Assembly (NCBI RefSeq): GCF_030815985.1
Contig: NZ_JAUSXM010000001.1
Location: 2,852,001 to 2,916,000, forward strand
From: Paenibacillus sp. W2I17
Lineage (GTDB): Bacteria; Bacillota; Bacilli; Paenibacillales; Paenibacillaceae
Reading direction: 5' to 3'
DNA: 64,000 bases
Shown here: piece by piece, positions 26,232 to 35,468 of the stretch
Numbering within the stretch: position 1 is the stretch's first letter
How the letters are laid out: the number at the start of each line of letters is the position of its first letter
Notes under the pieces: model-generated
The model's database searches: none
What the model was told of the DNA's origin: nothing
What the model saw: the letters and a program-made list of their open reading frames with translations, nothing else
Program-made: the position numbers and the translations under genes

Positions 26232-26558
26232 TTACCACTCTCTCCATTCTTCCGTAATATCTTCTTCCTCATGGATGTCTAATCCAGCCAGCCTAGCCGC
26301 CTTGTCTATAAAATCAGCCAATTCTTCACGTTCCATCGTCTCAATAAAGTAACTATTGGCCTCATTCATTTCATTAAACCTAAGCACAACTTCTTCTACA
26401 GCCTTCATCATGTGCTCAGAATCTTGCGTTTCTTGTAATGCTATTAATTGGTGCAAATATGTATCCAGGGCTTGATCAGACATGAGTAATCTCTTCTGTA
26501 AAAATCTCATCTCCGTGTTTAACCATTCTCTCGTTCCATAGTTTCGTTGGTTTTTCAT
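26232..26558 (-). CDS. Hypothetical acidic protein
   Basis: A helical protein of up to 108 residues rich in Glu (EEEDITEEWREW at the end). Start uncertain: ATG at 26558 lacks a ribosome binding site; ATG at 26483 (MSDQALDTYLHQL) is an alternative. Family not recognised. Same direction as the kinase gene downstream. Confidence 0.55.
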   Translation of the reverse strand: MKNQRNYGTREWLNTEMRFLQKRLLMSDQALDTYLHQLIALQETQDSEHMMKAVEEVVLRFNEMNEANSYFIETMEREELADFIDKAARLAGLDIHEEEDITEEWREW

Positions 26559-26668
26559 GAAACAAGTTTTGTAATGTCAATGGAATCAATCCCTTCCATA
26601 TTTAATAATATCTATATTTTACCTGTAACCAAAATTATGAACAAGCGTTCTCGTCATTCACTTTCACC

Positions 26669-27235
26669 CTATTCGCTCCATAGCCTTGTCACGTTCTCTA
26701 ATTCCATCTCGTCAAATTGTAATCGATAAATGTCCGGTTTCTTGGTTTGATTCATAAAATCCAATCCGTAACTCGAATCAAAGTAATTCATCATCAACGT
26801 CATTACATGTCCGTGTGTGCCGATCGCCACTTTTTTGCCCTTGTATTCTTCTAAAATCTGTTTCAACACGCCCACTGCTCTATTCTGGCAAACCGTGTTC
26901 GACTCGCCCCCTGGCTCTGCATAATCCGGGTCATCGAACATCTTCTTCGAAGCAGGCTCGAACTCTTCATCCGCAATCATATCATCTGAAAAATGTCTTT
27001 CCCGCAGATCCTCCATGATCTGAATATCTAATTCTAACGCTGCTGCCACACCCTCTAAGGTCAGAATAGCCCTAGCATAAGGACTTGAGACAATGGAATG
27101 TATTCCTTCATTCGTTAATATTTCCGTTATTCGTTCTGCATTCATCTTGCCCTCCAGAGTAAGCCCCCTCGTTCTTTCCGTTCCTTCCGTATACGGTGAC
27201 TCTGCATGCCTTACCATATAAACGATGGTCTTCAT
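26669..27235 (-). CDS. Histidine phosphatase family protein
   Basis: 188 aa. The active-site motif is VYMVRHAESPY near the start; the second catalytic His is in IGTHGHVM, with the acid between (LRERHFSDD). Phosphoglycerate-mutase-like fold; most such genes encode small-molecule phosphatases. AAGGAGGGTCCT precedes ATG. No operon partner evident. Confidence 0.9.
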   Translation of the reverse strand: MKTIVYMVRHAESPYTEGTERTRGLTLEGKMNAERITEILTNEGIHSIVSSPYARAILTLEGVAAALELDIQIMEDLRERHFSDDMIADEEFEPASKKMFDDPDYAEPGGESNTVCQNRAVGVLKQILEEYKGKKVAIGTHGHVMTLMMNYFDSSYGLDFMNQTKKPDIYRLQFDEMELENVTRLWSE

Positions 27236-27382
27236 AGGACCCTCCTTGAATTTCTTCTATCAATTTTATGGTCACGATTTAGGTCCTTCAACATATTTTG
27301 TTTTTCCGTTCTAAAATCAATTACATGGTGCCACTATATTTTAGATTTTGAATTCAGGATTGATATTCTGCTAGACATTTAA

Positions 27383-27412
27383 TTTACAATAATTTTCAGA
27401 TATGTGTATAGT
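27383..27412 (+). promoter_or_regulatory. Predicted sigma-A promoter
   Basis: TTTACA and TATAGT are separated by 18 bases, 57 bases upstream of the ATG at 27469. Confidence 0.45.
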
Positions 27413-27468
27413 AGAAATGAAGCAATATGCTTTTAAAAGAAGTTAAATCTAACGGAGAGGATGAGATC

Positions 27469-28071
27469 ATGTCTTTTTTCAAAAGGAAGGTTGTACTAGT
27501 CTCTTTATTCGTATTGGCTATCTCTGCAGTTGCAATCGCTTACGCAAGTGGTCAATCGAAACCGGACGTAAACATTCATAAAGTCGTCAACCTTTCAGCC
27601 AACTCTTTAACATTTCATGAAATAGATAAGCTGGATGCGTTCGCTGAACTGGTCGTTATTGGTTATGCCACAGAAGATTTCAGAGATCGAAAGCATGTTA
27701 TTACTGCATTTGATGATGGGACCATGCAATCCTTTCACACCAATACAAACATCAAGATTGAAAAGATATTGAAGAAACCCAAAGATTTCCCCTCAAATCA
27801 GAACGAATTGACAATCATTGAACCCGTTAGTCTGGAAGGAGACGTCAAATATACAGTTGATGACTATGTAGAACTGCAGAAGGGTGATAAAAGTGTGCTC
27901 TTCTTGATGAAAAACTCCTTTGGTGATTATGGATTAATCAATGATAACTTAGGTAAATTCAGCCTTGAAGGGATAAGTCAATATAGTTTACCTCAATCCT
28001 CCTCTGTACAAGCGTTATCAAGATACGAAGCTTTCCGTGACTCCGTTATGGAGAAGTACCATTTGAATTAA
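27469..28071 (+). CDS. Exported protein of unknown function
   Basis: 200 aa. An N-terminal basic stretch and hydrophobic segment (VVLVSLFVLAISAVAIAYA) form a signal peptide or anchor. The rest has beta-type repeats and a region VELQKGDKSVLFL resembling exported proteins that report on membrane or stress state, but no family is certain. ATG at 27469 follows GGAGAGGATG; the upstream in-frame ATG at 27427 lacks a signal. Confidence 0.65.
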   Translation: MSFFKRKVVLVSLFVLAISAVAIAYASGQSKPDVNIHKVVNLSANSLTFHEIDKLDAFAELVVIGYATEDFRDRKHVITAFDDGTMQSFHTNTNIKIEKILKKPKDFPSNQNELTIIEPVSLEGDVKYTVDDYVELQKGDKSVLFLMKNSFGDYGLINDNLGKFSLEGISQYSLPQSSSVQALSRYEAFRDSVMEKYHLN

Positions 28072-28122
28072 GGTTTTCATCGAACAATGGTGACCTTTGC
28101 GGACATAGCTGCCCTATTTAAT

Positions 28123-28602
28123 CTATTGCACTTCTTTATCAAGGCTTACGTCAAATGATGAAGTTATCGATTTTTGTCTAAAATCATTGGGTATCACTTT
28201 AATCTCCACGTTTAGATGTATAGATTCAGGCAAATTCATTTGAGTTATATTCTCATAACCGATGAAGTAATAATGCTTTTCGTCCAGTTCTATCAAACCT
28301 CCACCTGTTGAGCCAGAAGTTGAAATCAGATTCCCGTCACGATAAAGCTCACAAGCAATGTTATATTCCTCCAAACTGTACCCTTTCACTTCATATCCAA
28401 CCTTGATTTGATTTTCCGTGTAATCAGCATTTCGTAAACTGATCGCACCACCATCCACCATTTGAGTCTGAATTGCAATATTTGCTTCGGGCATCTCCGG
28501 TTTCTTTAATAGATAGCCTACTTTTAGGTACCATATAGCTCCTAATACAACTACAGCAAGTACAATCATAGCAATGATAAGCTTCTTTTCTTTTTTATCC
28601 AT
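28123..28602 (-). CDS. Membrane-anchored hypothetical protein
   Basis: 159 aa. A charged start (MDKKEKK), one membrane segment (LIIAMIVLAVVVLGAIWYL), then an Ig-like beta domain (NADYTENQIKVGYEVKGY). Probably extracytoplasmic. No named family recognised. Confidence 0.62.
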   Translation of the reverse strand: MDKKEKKLIIAMIVLAVVVLGAIWYLKVGYLLKKPEMPEANIAIQTQMVDGGAISLRNADYTENQIKVGYEVKGYSLEEYNIACELYRDGNLISTSGSTGGGLIELDEKHYYFIGYENITQMNLPESIHLNVEIKVIPNDFRQKSITSSFDVSLDKEVQ

Positions 28603-28710
28603 AATCCTTACTCCTTACATCTGAACACCCTTAAAGTTCTTTCCAAACCTGTGTTTCAAATAATACATTTTCCCTGAGCGATCAACACCCGAAAACTGTC
28701 ATCCACCCCA

Positions 28711-29355
28711 TTATCCTATAAATATATTGTTAATTTTGTCTCGATCATAATCTAGAATCCAATCGTTATATTCTGTATAGACATCCATTAGCTCTTCCCT
28801 TGCTGCTGAAATAACATCGCAACCTCTATCATCATAGATATGAAATACCGTTTTCTTACTTATATTAATGAAATACACCCTATGATAAATCTTTGGCTTA
28901 ATTCCAACATCATGATTACATATAGCTTTGATTAACTGATTATATTTCAAGTCCTCAACTCTACATTTAGTCCAGTACCTATACATGTTGTTCCTTGGGT
29001 CTAGGATGTCATCCGGTTCACAATTTAGACCTGGAAATATATCAAGGCTCAAGGCTCTAATCGGCCCTTTCTTCTTGATATATTTTCTATACAGGTTCAA
29101 TTTCTTCACTTTGTGTTTAGGCTTATCTGCAAAATAAGCTTGAGTTATTAATAGAACTTCATCTTCTTGATCATGAAGAGCCTTAAATAATTCAAGTGAT
29201 CGATGATAAACTTGTTCCATGTAATGCTCCATATTCATTCCAAACATCAGAGGATTGCCAAGCTCGAATCGTATTGCAACATCCCAATTATAAAAATGAG
29301 GCGGTTCTAAGGTCAGGTTTGGAAAATTCTCTGCCAGGTACTTCTTCAGATCCAT
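28711..29355 (-). CDS. DUF3885-domain protein
   Basis: 214 aa. The sequence features NWDVAIRFELGNP near residue 25, a central helical part, and the diagnostic end FHIYDDRGCDVI...YTEYNDWILDYDRDKI. Such proteins occur in Bacillaceae accessory regions, often near toxin or immunity genes; the molecular role is unknown. Confidence 0.82.
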   Translation of the reverse strand: MDLKKYLAENFPNLTLEPPHFYNWDVAIRFELGNPLMFGMNMEHYMEQVYHRSLELFKALHDQEDEVLLITQAYFADKPKHKVKKLNLYRKYIKKKGPIRALSLDIFPGLNCEPDDILDPRNNMYRYWTKCRVEDLKYNQLIKAICNHDVGIKPKIYHRVYFINISKKTVFHIYDDRGCDVISAAREELMDVYTEYNDWILDYDRDKINNIFIG

Positions 29356-29460
29356 TCTGTGGCCTCCAAATTCTCTTTAAAGATGAATGCCAGCTAAAGA
29401 ATGAATCCGTCTCTTCAATGGTTTCCGGTTAGGCATTCAGATCTTTTAATGTTAATTGGG

Positions 29461-29644
29461 TTACTCAACTCTCCAACACTTTTTTTGAAAAATTAACCCC
29501 ATCTGTACCCATTGATCACTTCGAAAGGCTTGTCTTTCTTCAATCAACGTCACATGTTTTCCTCTGATTTTATAACTAATCTTTATCTGACTTTTCACAT
29601 GCTCGGGTACAGCATTTTCGGTGTAATGGTCTTGATTATATCAT
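29461..29644 (-). pseudogene. Hypothetical gene fragment with a frameshift at its start
   Basis: GGAGAGAACAAC-ATG at 29644 is followed one base out of frame by an open frame of about 57 codons (YNQDHYTENAVPEHVKSQI to IFQKKCWRVE). One deleted base would restore the frame. Product unrecognised. Confidence 0.5.
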
Positions 29645-29680
29645 GTTGTTCTCTCCGATTTAAATGATGCTTTTAGTGTT

Positions 29681-29936
29681 GTAAAAGGTGAAACGGAGCG
29701 CGGCTTATGCAATGGCAAGCCGCGTCAGGATGAGTTGCTGCACCCAATGGGGCAGTACCTCATGGGGTTGCACCGCGTGCATTAGTGCGGTGCTCATGCT
29801 GCCATCACGAGCACACTTTCATGATGGCAACACTTGGTGCATCACGATAGCTACGCCGTGATGCCCGCAAAAAAGCGCCGCGACTTCATCGTCGTGGCGC
29901 TTCCTCCTGCTGTATAAGCCAATCGGCCATGCAGCT
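29681..29936 (-). repeat. Multi-hairpin repeat, copy 1
   Basis: A ~250-bp block of consecutive GC-rich hairpins: CGCGGCTT/AAGCCGCG, CACCGCG/GCGGTG, CATCACG/CGTGATG, AAGCGCC-GCGAC/GTCGTGGCGCTT, GCTGTAT..GGCCATGCAGC. Closely related blocks occur at 35231-35405 and 39241-39480 in the same orientation. The fourth hairpin with its T run is a terminator on the minus strand. Confidence 0.8.
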
Positions 29937-29939
29937 TTT

Positions 29940-29973
29940 GTTATGCTACTGCGTCCCATAGGCGCAGCATAAC
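29940..29973. repeat. Palindrome with attC-like end sequences
   Basis: GTTATGCTACTGCG pairs with CGCAGCATAAC and is followed by GTTTT. The GTTATGC and GCATAACGTT ends are those of the structured repeats at 8.3-9.5 kb but facing outward. Confidence 0.5.
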
Positions 29974-30080
29974 GTTTTCTTTCGATTTTACAATTTTAAC
30001 AATGGGGCTATGCTAATCATTTACGACTTAGGGAACAGACCACGAGCTGGATGTTTCTCCTCATCTAAAAGCTGCCTCTC

Positions 30081-30162
30081 AACCCAACAGAGCCTGAGCG
30101 ATCTGATCGATAATGCCATTGATGCCTTTGGGTCCATAACAGCCGATCCATGTCGCGGAATG
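30081..30162 (-). pseudogene. C-terminal remnant of a second Btr-like regulator
   Basis: The minus strand reads ATWIGCYGPKGINGIIDQ, then IAQALLG, stop, almost the same as the end of the intact gene at 21018 (ATWIGCYGPTGINGIVDQ). Only about 26 codons remain. Confidence 0.85.
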
Positions 30163-30221
30163 ATCCGTCCTAACATCCCTGGGGTTCCACATCGCTGGAG
30201 CTTAATTCATACCAATGATGT

Positions 30222-31058
30222 TCAACCTTTTATACCACTAAATGTAATGCCGCTAATAAACGTCTTTTGAAGAAAAAAGAACAAAACAATAATAGGTAAT
30301 GTCATCAAGGTGGATACCGCCATTAATAGACCCCATTCGGATCCCTTTTGACTCTGAAATTGCTGCAATCCGAGCGAAACCGTGTAAGATGGTTCATTGG
30401 TTAAATAGAGCAAGGGGCCCATGAAATCAGTCCAGCTCCCCATAAATTGAAACAATGCCACGGCTAATACGGCGGATTTGGCTAGTGGAAACATGATCTG
30501 TAAATATATGCGGAACTCACTAGCGCCGTCTAAGCGGGCCGCTTCGCGCAGGGCATCAGGCAGTCCCATGAAAAACTGCCGCAATAGAAAAATGTAAATG
30601 GGCACTCCAAAAAATTGGGGTACAATCAGTGGAAGAGGTGTTCCTACCCAACCTAATTTAGTAAACAACAGGAATAGAGGAATCATTGTCACCTGTCCGG
30701 GGATCATCATAACAGCAAGGGTAACAAAGAAAAGTAAACCTCTCCCACGGTACTCTAACTTGGCAAAACTATATGCAACCAAGGGACAGGATATGATCAC
30801 ACCAAGCGTACTAACGATAGTTATAATCGCCGTGTTTTTCAGATATGTCCAGAAAGGGATATACTCAACAGCACGGGAATAATTACTCCACAGAATTGGA
30901 CGCGGAATCCACTCTGGTGGGAATGTAAAGATTTGTGTGAGTGGTTTAAGAGAAGTCGAAAGCAGCCATATGAACGGAATCATGAAAAATGCAGAAGCAA
31001 CAATTAGACATAAATAGGCTAACGCACGATTGATTCTTTTGATAGCGGTAGGATTCAT
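30222..31058 (-). CDS. MalG-type sugar ABC transporter permease
   Basis: 278 aa with six predicted membrane segments. The EAA loop is EAARLDGASEFRIYLQIMFPL. Second permease of a CUT1 importer; its gene lies 14 bases after the MalF-type permease. Ends in the usual FISGITFSGIKG. Confidence 0.94.
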   Translation of the reverse strand: MNPTAIKRINRALAYLCLIVASAFFMIPFIWLLSTSLKPLTQIFTFPPEWIPRPILWSNYSRAVEYIPFWTYLKNTAIITIVSTLGVIISCPLVAYSFAKLEYRGRGLLFFVTLAVMMIPGQVTMIPLFLLFTKLGWVGTPLPLIVPQFFGVPIYIFLLRQFFMGLPDALREAARLDGASEFRIYLQIMFPLAKSAVLAVALFQFMGSWTDFMGPLLYLTNEPSYTVSLGLQQFQSQKGSEWGLLMAVSTLMTLPIIVLFFFLQKTFISGITFSGIKG

Positions 31059-31072
31059 CCCTTACTTCCTCC

Positions 31073-32008
31073 TTATTTCCCTTGATAATGAACCCAGCGT
31101 TTAGACGTAATAAAAATAATTCCGGTTAATGCCATAACGATAATAAATAAGATCCATGCCATTGCGGAGGCATAACCCATTTTGAAATACCTGAATCCGT
31201 TCTCATATAAATACATGACGTAAAAAGTCATGGAATTTGCAGGAGTTCCTTGCCCTTTGGTCAACGTATAGGGAAGAGTAAACTGTTGGAATGCACCAAT
31301 CATTCCCATGACAAGGTTGTAGAAAATAACGGGAGTGAGCAAAGGCAGCGTTACCTTTCTCGTTTTCTGAAACCAGTTAGCTCCATCGATTTGCGCCGCT
31401 TCATAGTACTCCTCAGGGATGTCTCCTAATCCAGCAAGGTAGATGACGACAGCTTGCCCAATACCCCAAAGCGACATCAGAATGAGAGAGGGCTTGGACC
31501 ACGACTCACCACCAAGCCAGGAAGGCCCATCGATACCGATATTCGCTAACATCCCGTTCACCAATCCGAAGTTTGGATGTAACAGCCACATCCACAGAAC
31601 AGCCAAAGCCACTTGTGGAACAAGTGTAGGCAAGAAAAAGATCGTTCTGAATACAGCCATACCCTTGACCTTCATATTCAACATCATAGCGAGTGCCACA
31701 CCGAAAAATATACTTAAGGGAACAAAAAATACGGTAAAATAAAGCGTATTGTATATGGATTTCCAAAACAGAGGATCATGGAAAAGATCTTTATAATTAT
31801 TCATTCCGACAAATTCACCAGGCTGCAGAATGCTGTAAGTCGTGAAGCTGAAGTAGATGGACATTAGCATCGGAATTGCATAAAAGCACAGCAGCCCTAT
31901 AGCCCAAGGTGAAGCAAACAGCCAACCAATCACATTGGTTCTGTGGAGTGCTCGTTTCCTTGCCGATGGAATTGCGTTTACTTTAACTGGATCGGCCAGT
32001 TTCGCCAT
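31073..32008 (-). CDS. MalF/UgpA-type sugar ABC transporter permease
   Basis: 311 aa with six membrane segments. The EAA loop is YEAAQIDGANWFQKTRKVTL. ATG at 32008 (MAKLADPVK) is preferred because GGAAGGAG precedes it; the frame is open to 32032. Forms the importer with the permease and binding protein genes on either side. Confidence 0.94.
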   Translation of the reverse strand: MAKLADPVKVNAIPSARKRALHRTNVIGWLFASPWAIGLLCFYAIPMLMSIYFSFTTYSILQPGEFVGMNNYKDLFHDPLFWKSIYNTLYFTVFFVPLSIFFGVALAMMLNMKVKGMAVFRTIFFLPTLVPQVALAVLWMWLLHPNFGLVNGMLANIGIDGPSWLGGESWSKPSLILMSLWGIGQAVVIYLAGLGDIPEEYYEAAQIDGANWFQKTRKVTLPLLTPVIFYNLVMGMIGAFQQFTLPYTLTKGQGTPANSMTFYVMYLYENGFRYFKMGYASAMAWILFIIVMALTGIIFITSKRWVHYQGK

Positions 32009-32078
32009 GTGCATTCTCCTTCCAATTGTCATTCATGAATAGGCAAGGAGAGAGTTCCCTCCCTGCCTACCGAGCACC

Positions 32079-33380
32079 CTATTTGTCGTATTTTTCCAAA
32101 GCCTTATTAACAGTCTCTGTTACTCTATCCAGGTTCTCTTTCGGAGTACCGTTACCGCGGGTAGCCTTTTCCGTAGCGGAAGCTAACTCATTCCACAGCA
32201 GCTGGCCTTCAGGAATAACCGGGCGGTTATGTGAATTGGGTAAAATATTGATAAATTCCTTCATAATCGGATCGTCCTTGTAACCGTATTTGTCGTTAAC
32301 CGAATCGATAACGGAAATTTGAGAGTCAGCGTTTAATAACGTTTGCCCCTCTTCTTTCCCTAAGAATTCGAGGAATTTCCAAGCAGCAGCGACGTTCTTG
32401 GCGCCTTTAGGGATAATAGCGGACCCGCCTCCCGACCATGTCGTAAAATTAGTACCTGTTGGGGTCGGTATTGGTGCAACACCGTAGTTTAAATCCGGCT
32501 TAAATTTTTCGATACCCTTCACCGTAAAGTTTCCACTTATCTTCATGCTGACTTGACCGGAAATGAACGGATCCATTTCCTCCGTACCCGCTGCACTTGT
32601 GAATCCGGCAATATCCTCGACATTGTATTTTTTGCCGAAGTCGGTCATCCATTGTAGCGCTTCCACGACTTTAGGATCATTTGCCGTAATTTTGCCGGTG
32701 GCAGCATCCTGGAATTCTCCTCCAAATGCCCATCCCCAAGTATACAGCCAGCCTTGCGAATACCATGGGATGAACCCGATCCGTTTGAAACGTTTACCTT
32801 CCTTGATGGTTAACTTATCGGCGGCCGCTTCAAGCTCGGCGATCGTTTGTGGTGGTTTGTTGGGATCCAACCCCACTTCTTTGAAATGATCCTTATTGTA
32901 AAATAGCAGGCGAGAGTCCGTATCCATCGGCATTGCATAAAGCTTTCCTTGATAACTGGACTCCTCCCATGCAAATGGATAATACATTTCCTTACGTATT
33001 CCGGATTCTGCTGCCATCGAGGATAAGTCAGTAAGAGAACCTTGCGCAGCCCAAGTACCGACCTTAAACCGATCGAAAAGTGCAACGTCAGGAGGATTGC
33101 CGCCTGCGACTGCAGTCAGCAGCTTCTGATCGGATCCCTCGTTGGATTCTGTATAAACCAAATTCATTTTGATCGTAGGGTTTTTCTCTTCAAATGCCTT
33201 CACGACTTTATTCATATTATCTAAATCAATTGAGGTAAGACCATGCCACATCGTAACCGTTGTAATCCCCTCTCCGGCCTGATCGCTAGAGCCTCCATTC
33301 GTTGAACAAGCCGTTACAAGTAGTAACATAACCAGAAAGCAAACAAGAATTGGAAATGCGATTTTTTTGGATCTCCTCAT
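32079..33380 (-). CDS. Sugar ABC transporter solute-binding lipoprotein
   Basis: 433 aa. Lipobox LLLVTACSTNGG; then a MalE-like fold (TTVTMWHGLTSIDLDNMN, GNPPDVALFDRF, YAMPMDTDSRLLFYNKDHF). AAGGGGGAC precedes ATG. First gene of the importer operon. No ATPase gene is present, as in many firmicute CUT1 systems that share MsmX. Likely repressed by the GntR/LacI-type protein at 33906 through the operator at 33548. Confidence 0.94.
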   Translation of the reverse strand: MRRSKKIAFPILVCFLVMLLLVTACSTNGGSSDQAGEGITTVTMWHGLTSIDLDNMNKVVKAFEEKNPTIKMNLVYTESNEGSDQKLLTAVAGGNPPDVALFDRFKVGTWAAQGSLTDLSSMAAESGIRKEMYYPFAWEESSYQGKLYAMPMDTDSRLLFYNKDHFKEVGLDPNKPPQTIAELEAAADKLTIKEGKRFKRIGFIPWYSQGWLYTWGWAFGGEFQDAATGKITANDPKVVEALQWMTDFGKKYNVEDIAGFTSAAGTEEMDPFISGQVSMKISGNFTVKGIEKFKPDLNYGVAPIPTPTGTNFTTWSGGGSAIIPKGAKNVAAAWKFLEFLGKEEGQTLLNADSQISVIDSVNDKYGYKDDPIMKEFINILPNSHNRPVIPEGQLLWNELASATEKATRGNGTPKENLDRVTETVNKALEKYDK

Positions 33381-33547
33381 TCAAAGTCCCCCTTAGTTAA
33401 ATGAATTCGTTTAACTTGAATTCCTATAGGATCCACTTCATTTTCTGATCATCCACAACTTATGTAAGCGTTAACAACTTTGGTGATATGAACTATTAAA
33501 ATCAGAAAATGATGAACACCGTGAATTTGTTATAGGAACCCACTAGT

Positions 33548-33560
33548 TATACTAAGTATA
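33548..33560. promoter_or_regulatory. Operator-like palindrome upstream of the sugar importer
   Basis: TATACTAAGTATA recurs at 35058-35070 upstream of the regulator gene, both next to ATGACATCAT/TGACATCAT. Shared sites of this kind point to one repressor acting on both genes. Confidence 0.65.
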
Positions 33561-33830
33561 TTAATATGACATCATAAAACATGTCAATTGCAATATTACG
33601 ACATCACTATTCATGATGTATGGCTATAATTTAGATATAGAAATCGACGTTTCAAGGTTGGTTAATCTCCGGTCCCCTAACCAATTCCCTGATGTGAAAC
33701 ATGCTTTACCATAAGAACATCGCCTATCGACATACTTCATAGAAGACAGACCGCGTCTAAAAGGGGTTTTTCTTGCGATATCAGGTCAGGAAGGTCCCTG
33801 CTTCGAAGTTTATATGTCTGATATCAAAAA

Positions 33831-33868
33831 AAAGTGCCGATAAGCCCCTTGGGACTTCTCGACACTTT
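33831..33868 (-). terminator. Terminator after the GntR/LacI-type regulator gene
   Basis: AAAGTGTCGAGAAGTCCC pairs with GGGGCTTATCGGCACTTT, followed by a T run on the minus strand. Confidence 0.85.
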
Positions 33869-33905
33869 GAACAATTGCTTTGGTTTAGCTGCACTTGTAT
33901 AAACC

Positions 33906-35030
33906 CTACCCGTTATTTTTCACGACCATACGATGTTTAATAATGTTCAGCTCGGGAACTGCTGTTCCATGCAATTGAGAGATTAACATATCCACTGCCA
34001 ATTCACCCATCTGCTTCTCATCCTGCTTAATATGAGTGAAGATGGGTTGACCCAGGTGATCGTTCAGGGAGTCGAAACAAACGATCTCGAATTCCTCCAG
34101 AGATTTCCCCATCGAGTGGATGACTTGAGCCAGCATGGTAGCTATTAGAAATTCCGATGCGACAAACGCCTTTACATCAGGGTGTTGTTTCAAAAAATTC
34201 TTTACTATTTCTTTATCATTTTCAATCGCTGTTCCATTTATGTTCTTGGGAAGGGTGCCCTTCAAGTTTGTCAATACATAATCTTTGTTCAAATTCATTC
34301 CTTCCTGGGTGAAGGCAAACGTATATCCGAGCAGCCTTTCCTCCAATGTTGAAGTGTTCTCTTCCGGCGGAGATAAAAAGGCAATTTTTTTATGACCTTT
34401 GCTAATCAGATGACGCGTAAGATCCATGGCTGCTTTCTTATTGTCTGTATATACCGAACAAACCGGAATTCCTTTTAGATATCTATCGGCCAAAACAATT
34501 GGAAACCGATCTAATACAAGTCGAAGCAGTTCAGAATTATAGTGTTGACCATGAATGGGGGTCACGATTAATCCTTTGATGCCTAAACCAATAAATAAGT
34601 CAATCGCACGTTTTTCCTCATCACGATCCCCGCAAGTTCGCTTGATAATGAGTTGATAATTATGCTCAGCACTCCGCTTTTCCATCGATCTAAGAAGTTG
34701 CAGGCCAAACTCGTCAGAAAAATTCGGTATAATAAATCCGATCACCCGCTTATCGTCCTCAGGAACCAAAGTTGTTCTTACTTCTGAATAATGCTTCGGT
34801 TCTTGTCCTCCAATGATACCATCGGCCACATATGAACCTTTTCCTTGTATTCGTTTGATAACCCCAGAATCTGCCAATTTCTCCAGAGCCTTTTTAGATG
34901 TAATACGACTGACGCCAAATTTTTCAGCCAACTCTTTTTCAGAAGAGACTCGGTCACCTTCTTTTAAACGACCTTCTTTAATCTCTTGTACAATATAGCT
35001 ATATATCTGCTCGTATAAATGCAATTCCAC
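33906..35030 (-). CDS. GntR-type DNA-binding / LacI-type sensor regulator (AraR-like)
   Basis: 374 aa. An N-terminal GntR winged helix (LYEQIYSYIVQEIKEGRLK, SEKELAEKFGVSRITSKKAL, GKGSYV) is joined to a LacI-type ligand-binding domain (VIGFIIPNFSDEFGLQLLRS, CSVYTDNKKAAMDLTRHL, GHKKIAFLSPP). The arrangement is that of AraR. Probably senses the sugar carried by the importer at 30222-33380. Palindromes TATACTAAGTATA occur before both units. Confidence 0.93.
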   Translation of the reverse strand: MELHLYEQIYSYIVQEIKEGRLKEGDRVSSEKELAEKFGVSRITSKKALEKLADSGVIKRIQGKGSYVADGIIGGQEPKHYSEVRTTLVPEDDKRVIGFIIPNFSDEFGLQLLRSMEKRSAEHNYQLIIKRTCGDRDEEKRAIDLFIGLGIKGLIVTPIHGQHYNSELLRLVLDRFPIVLADRYLKGIPVCSVYTDNKKAAMDLTRHLISKGHKKIAFLSPPEENTSTLEERLLGYTFAFTQEGMNLNKDYVLTNLKGTLPKNINGTAIENDKEIVKNFLKQHPDVKAFVASEFLIATMLAQVIHSMGKSLEEFEIVCFDSLNDHLGQPIFTHIKQDEKQMGELAVDMLISQLHGTAVPELNIIKHRMVVKNNG

Positions 35031-35057
35031 AAAACCACCCTGACATCATAATATTAA

Positions 35058-35070
35058 TATACTAAGTATA
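35058..35070. promoter_or_regulatory. Operator-like palindrome upstream of the GntR/LacI-type regulator
   Basis: TATACTAAGTATA, identical to 33548-33560, with TGACATCAT nearby. Suggests autoregulation. Confidence 0.6.
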
Positions 35071-35230
35071 TTACACAAGAAGTAATTCGCAAAGTTACTG
35101 AAAATACCGACGAACTTCTGTGCATGGAGTTTTCCAAGTCTACGGTGTCAGACCTCTGCTTACAATTAGACCCCCTGGCAGGGGCATGGAATAACCGGCC
35201 TTTAGTCGACAGCCGATTCCTGTTCTTGTG

Positions 35231-35405
35231 AATGGCAAGCCGCGTGAGGATGAGGTGCTGCCCCTAATAAGGCAGTACCTCACGAGGTGGCACCGCATGC
35301 ATTAGCGTGGTCCTAATGCTGCCATCACGAGCACAGTTCCGTGGTTGAAACACTTGGTGCATCACGATAGCTGCGCCGTGATGCACGCAAAAAAAGCGCC
35401 GCGAT
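35231..35405 (-). repeat. Multi-hairpin repeat, copy 2 (truncated)
   Basis: Shares GGCAAGCCGCGTGAGGATGA, the GAGGTGCTGC/GGCAGTACCTC stem, CATTAGCG and the GCATCACG/CGTGATGC stem with the copies at 29.7 and 39.3 kb. It stops inside the AAGCGCC-GCGA hairpin, where the terminator of the SLH gene begins. Confidence 0.78.
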
Positions 35406-35420
35406 CAATGTATAAAAAAA

Positions 35421-35453
35421 CAACCACTGACGGTTTTAGGCTGTCAGTGGTTG
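35421..35453 (-). terminator. Terminator after the SLH protein gene
   Basis: CAACCACTGACAG pairs with CGTCAGTGGTTG and is followed by TTTTTTT on the minus strand. Confidence 0.9.
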
Positions 35454-35468
35454 ATTGAATAAACTTGC

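Noticed and set aside
29681..29973. Multi-hairpin block as a tRNA or rRNA gene
   Set aside because: No cloverleaf with TTC loop or conserved rRNA segments; hairpins are sequential and end in a terminator.
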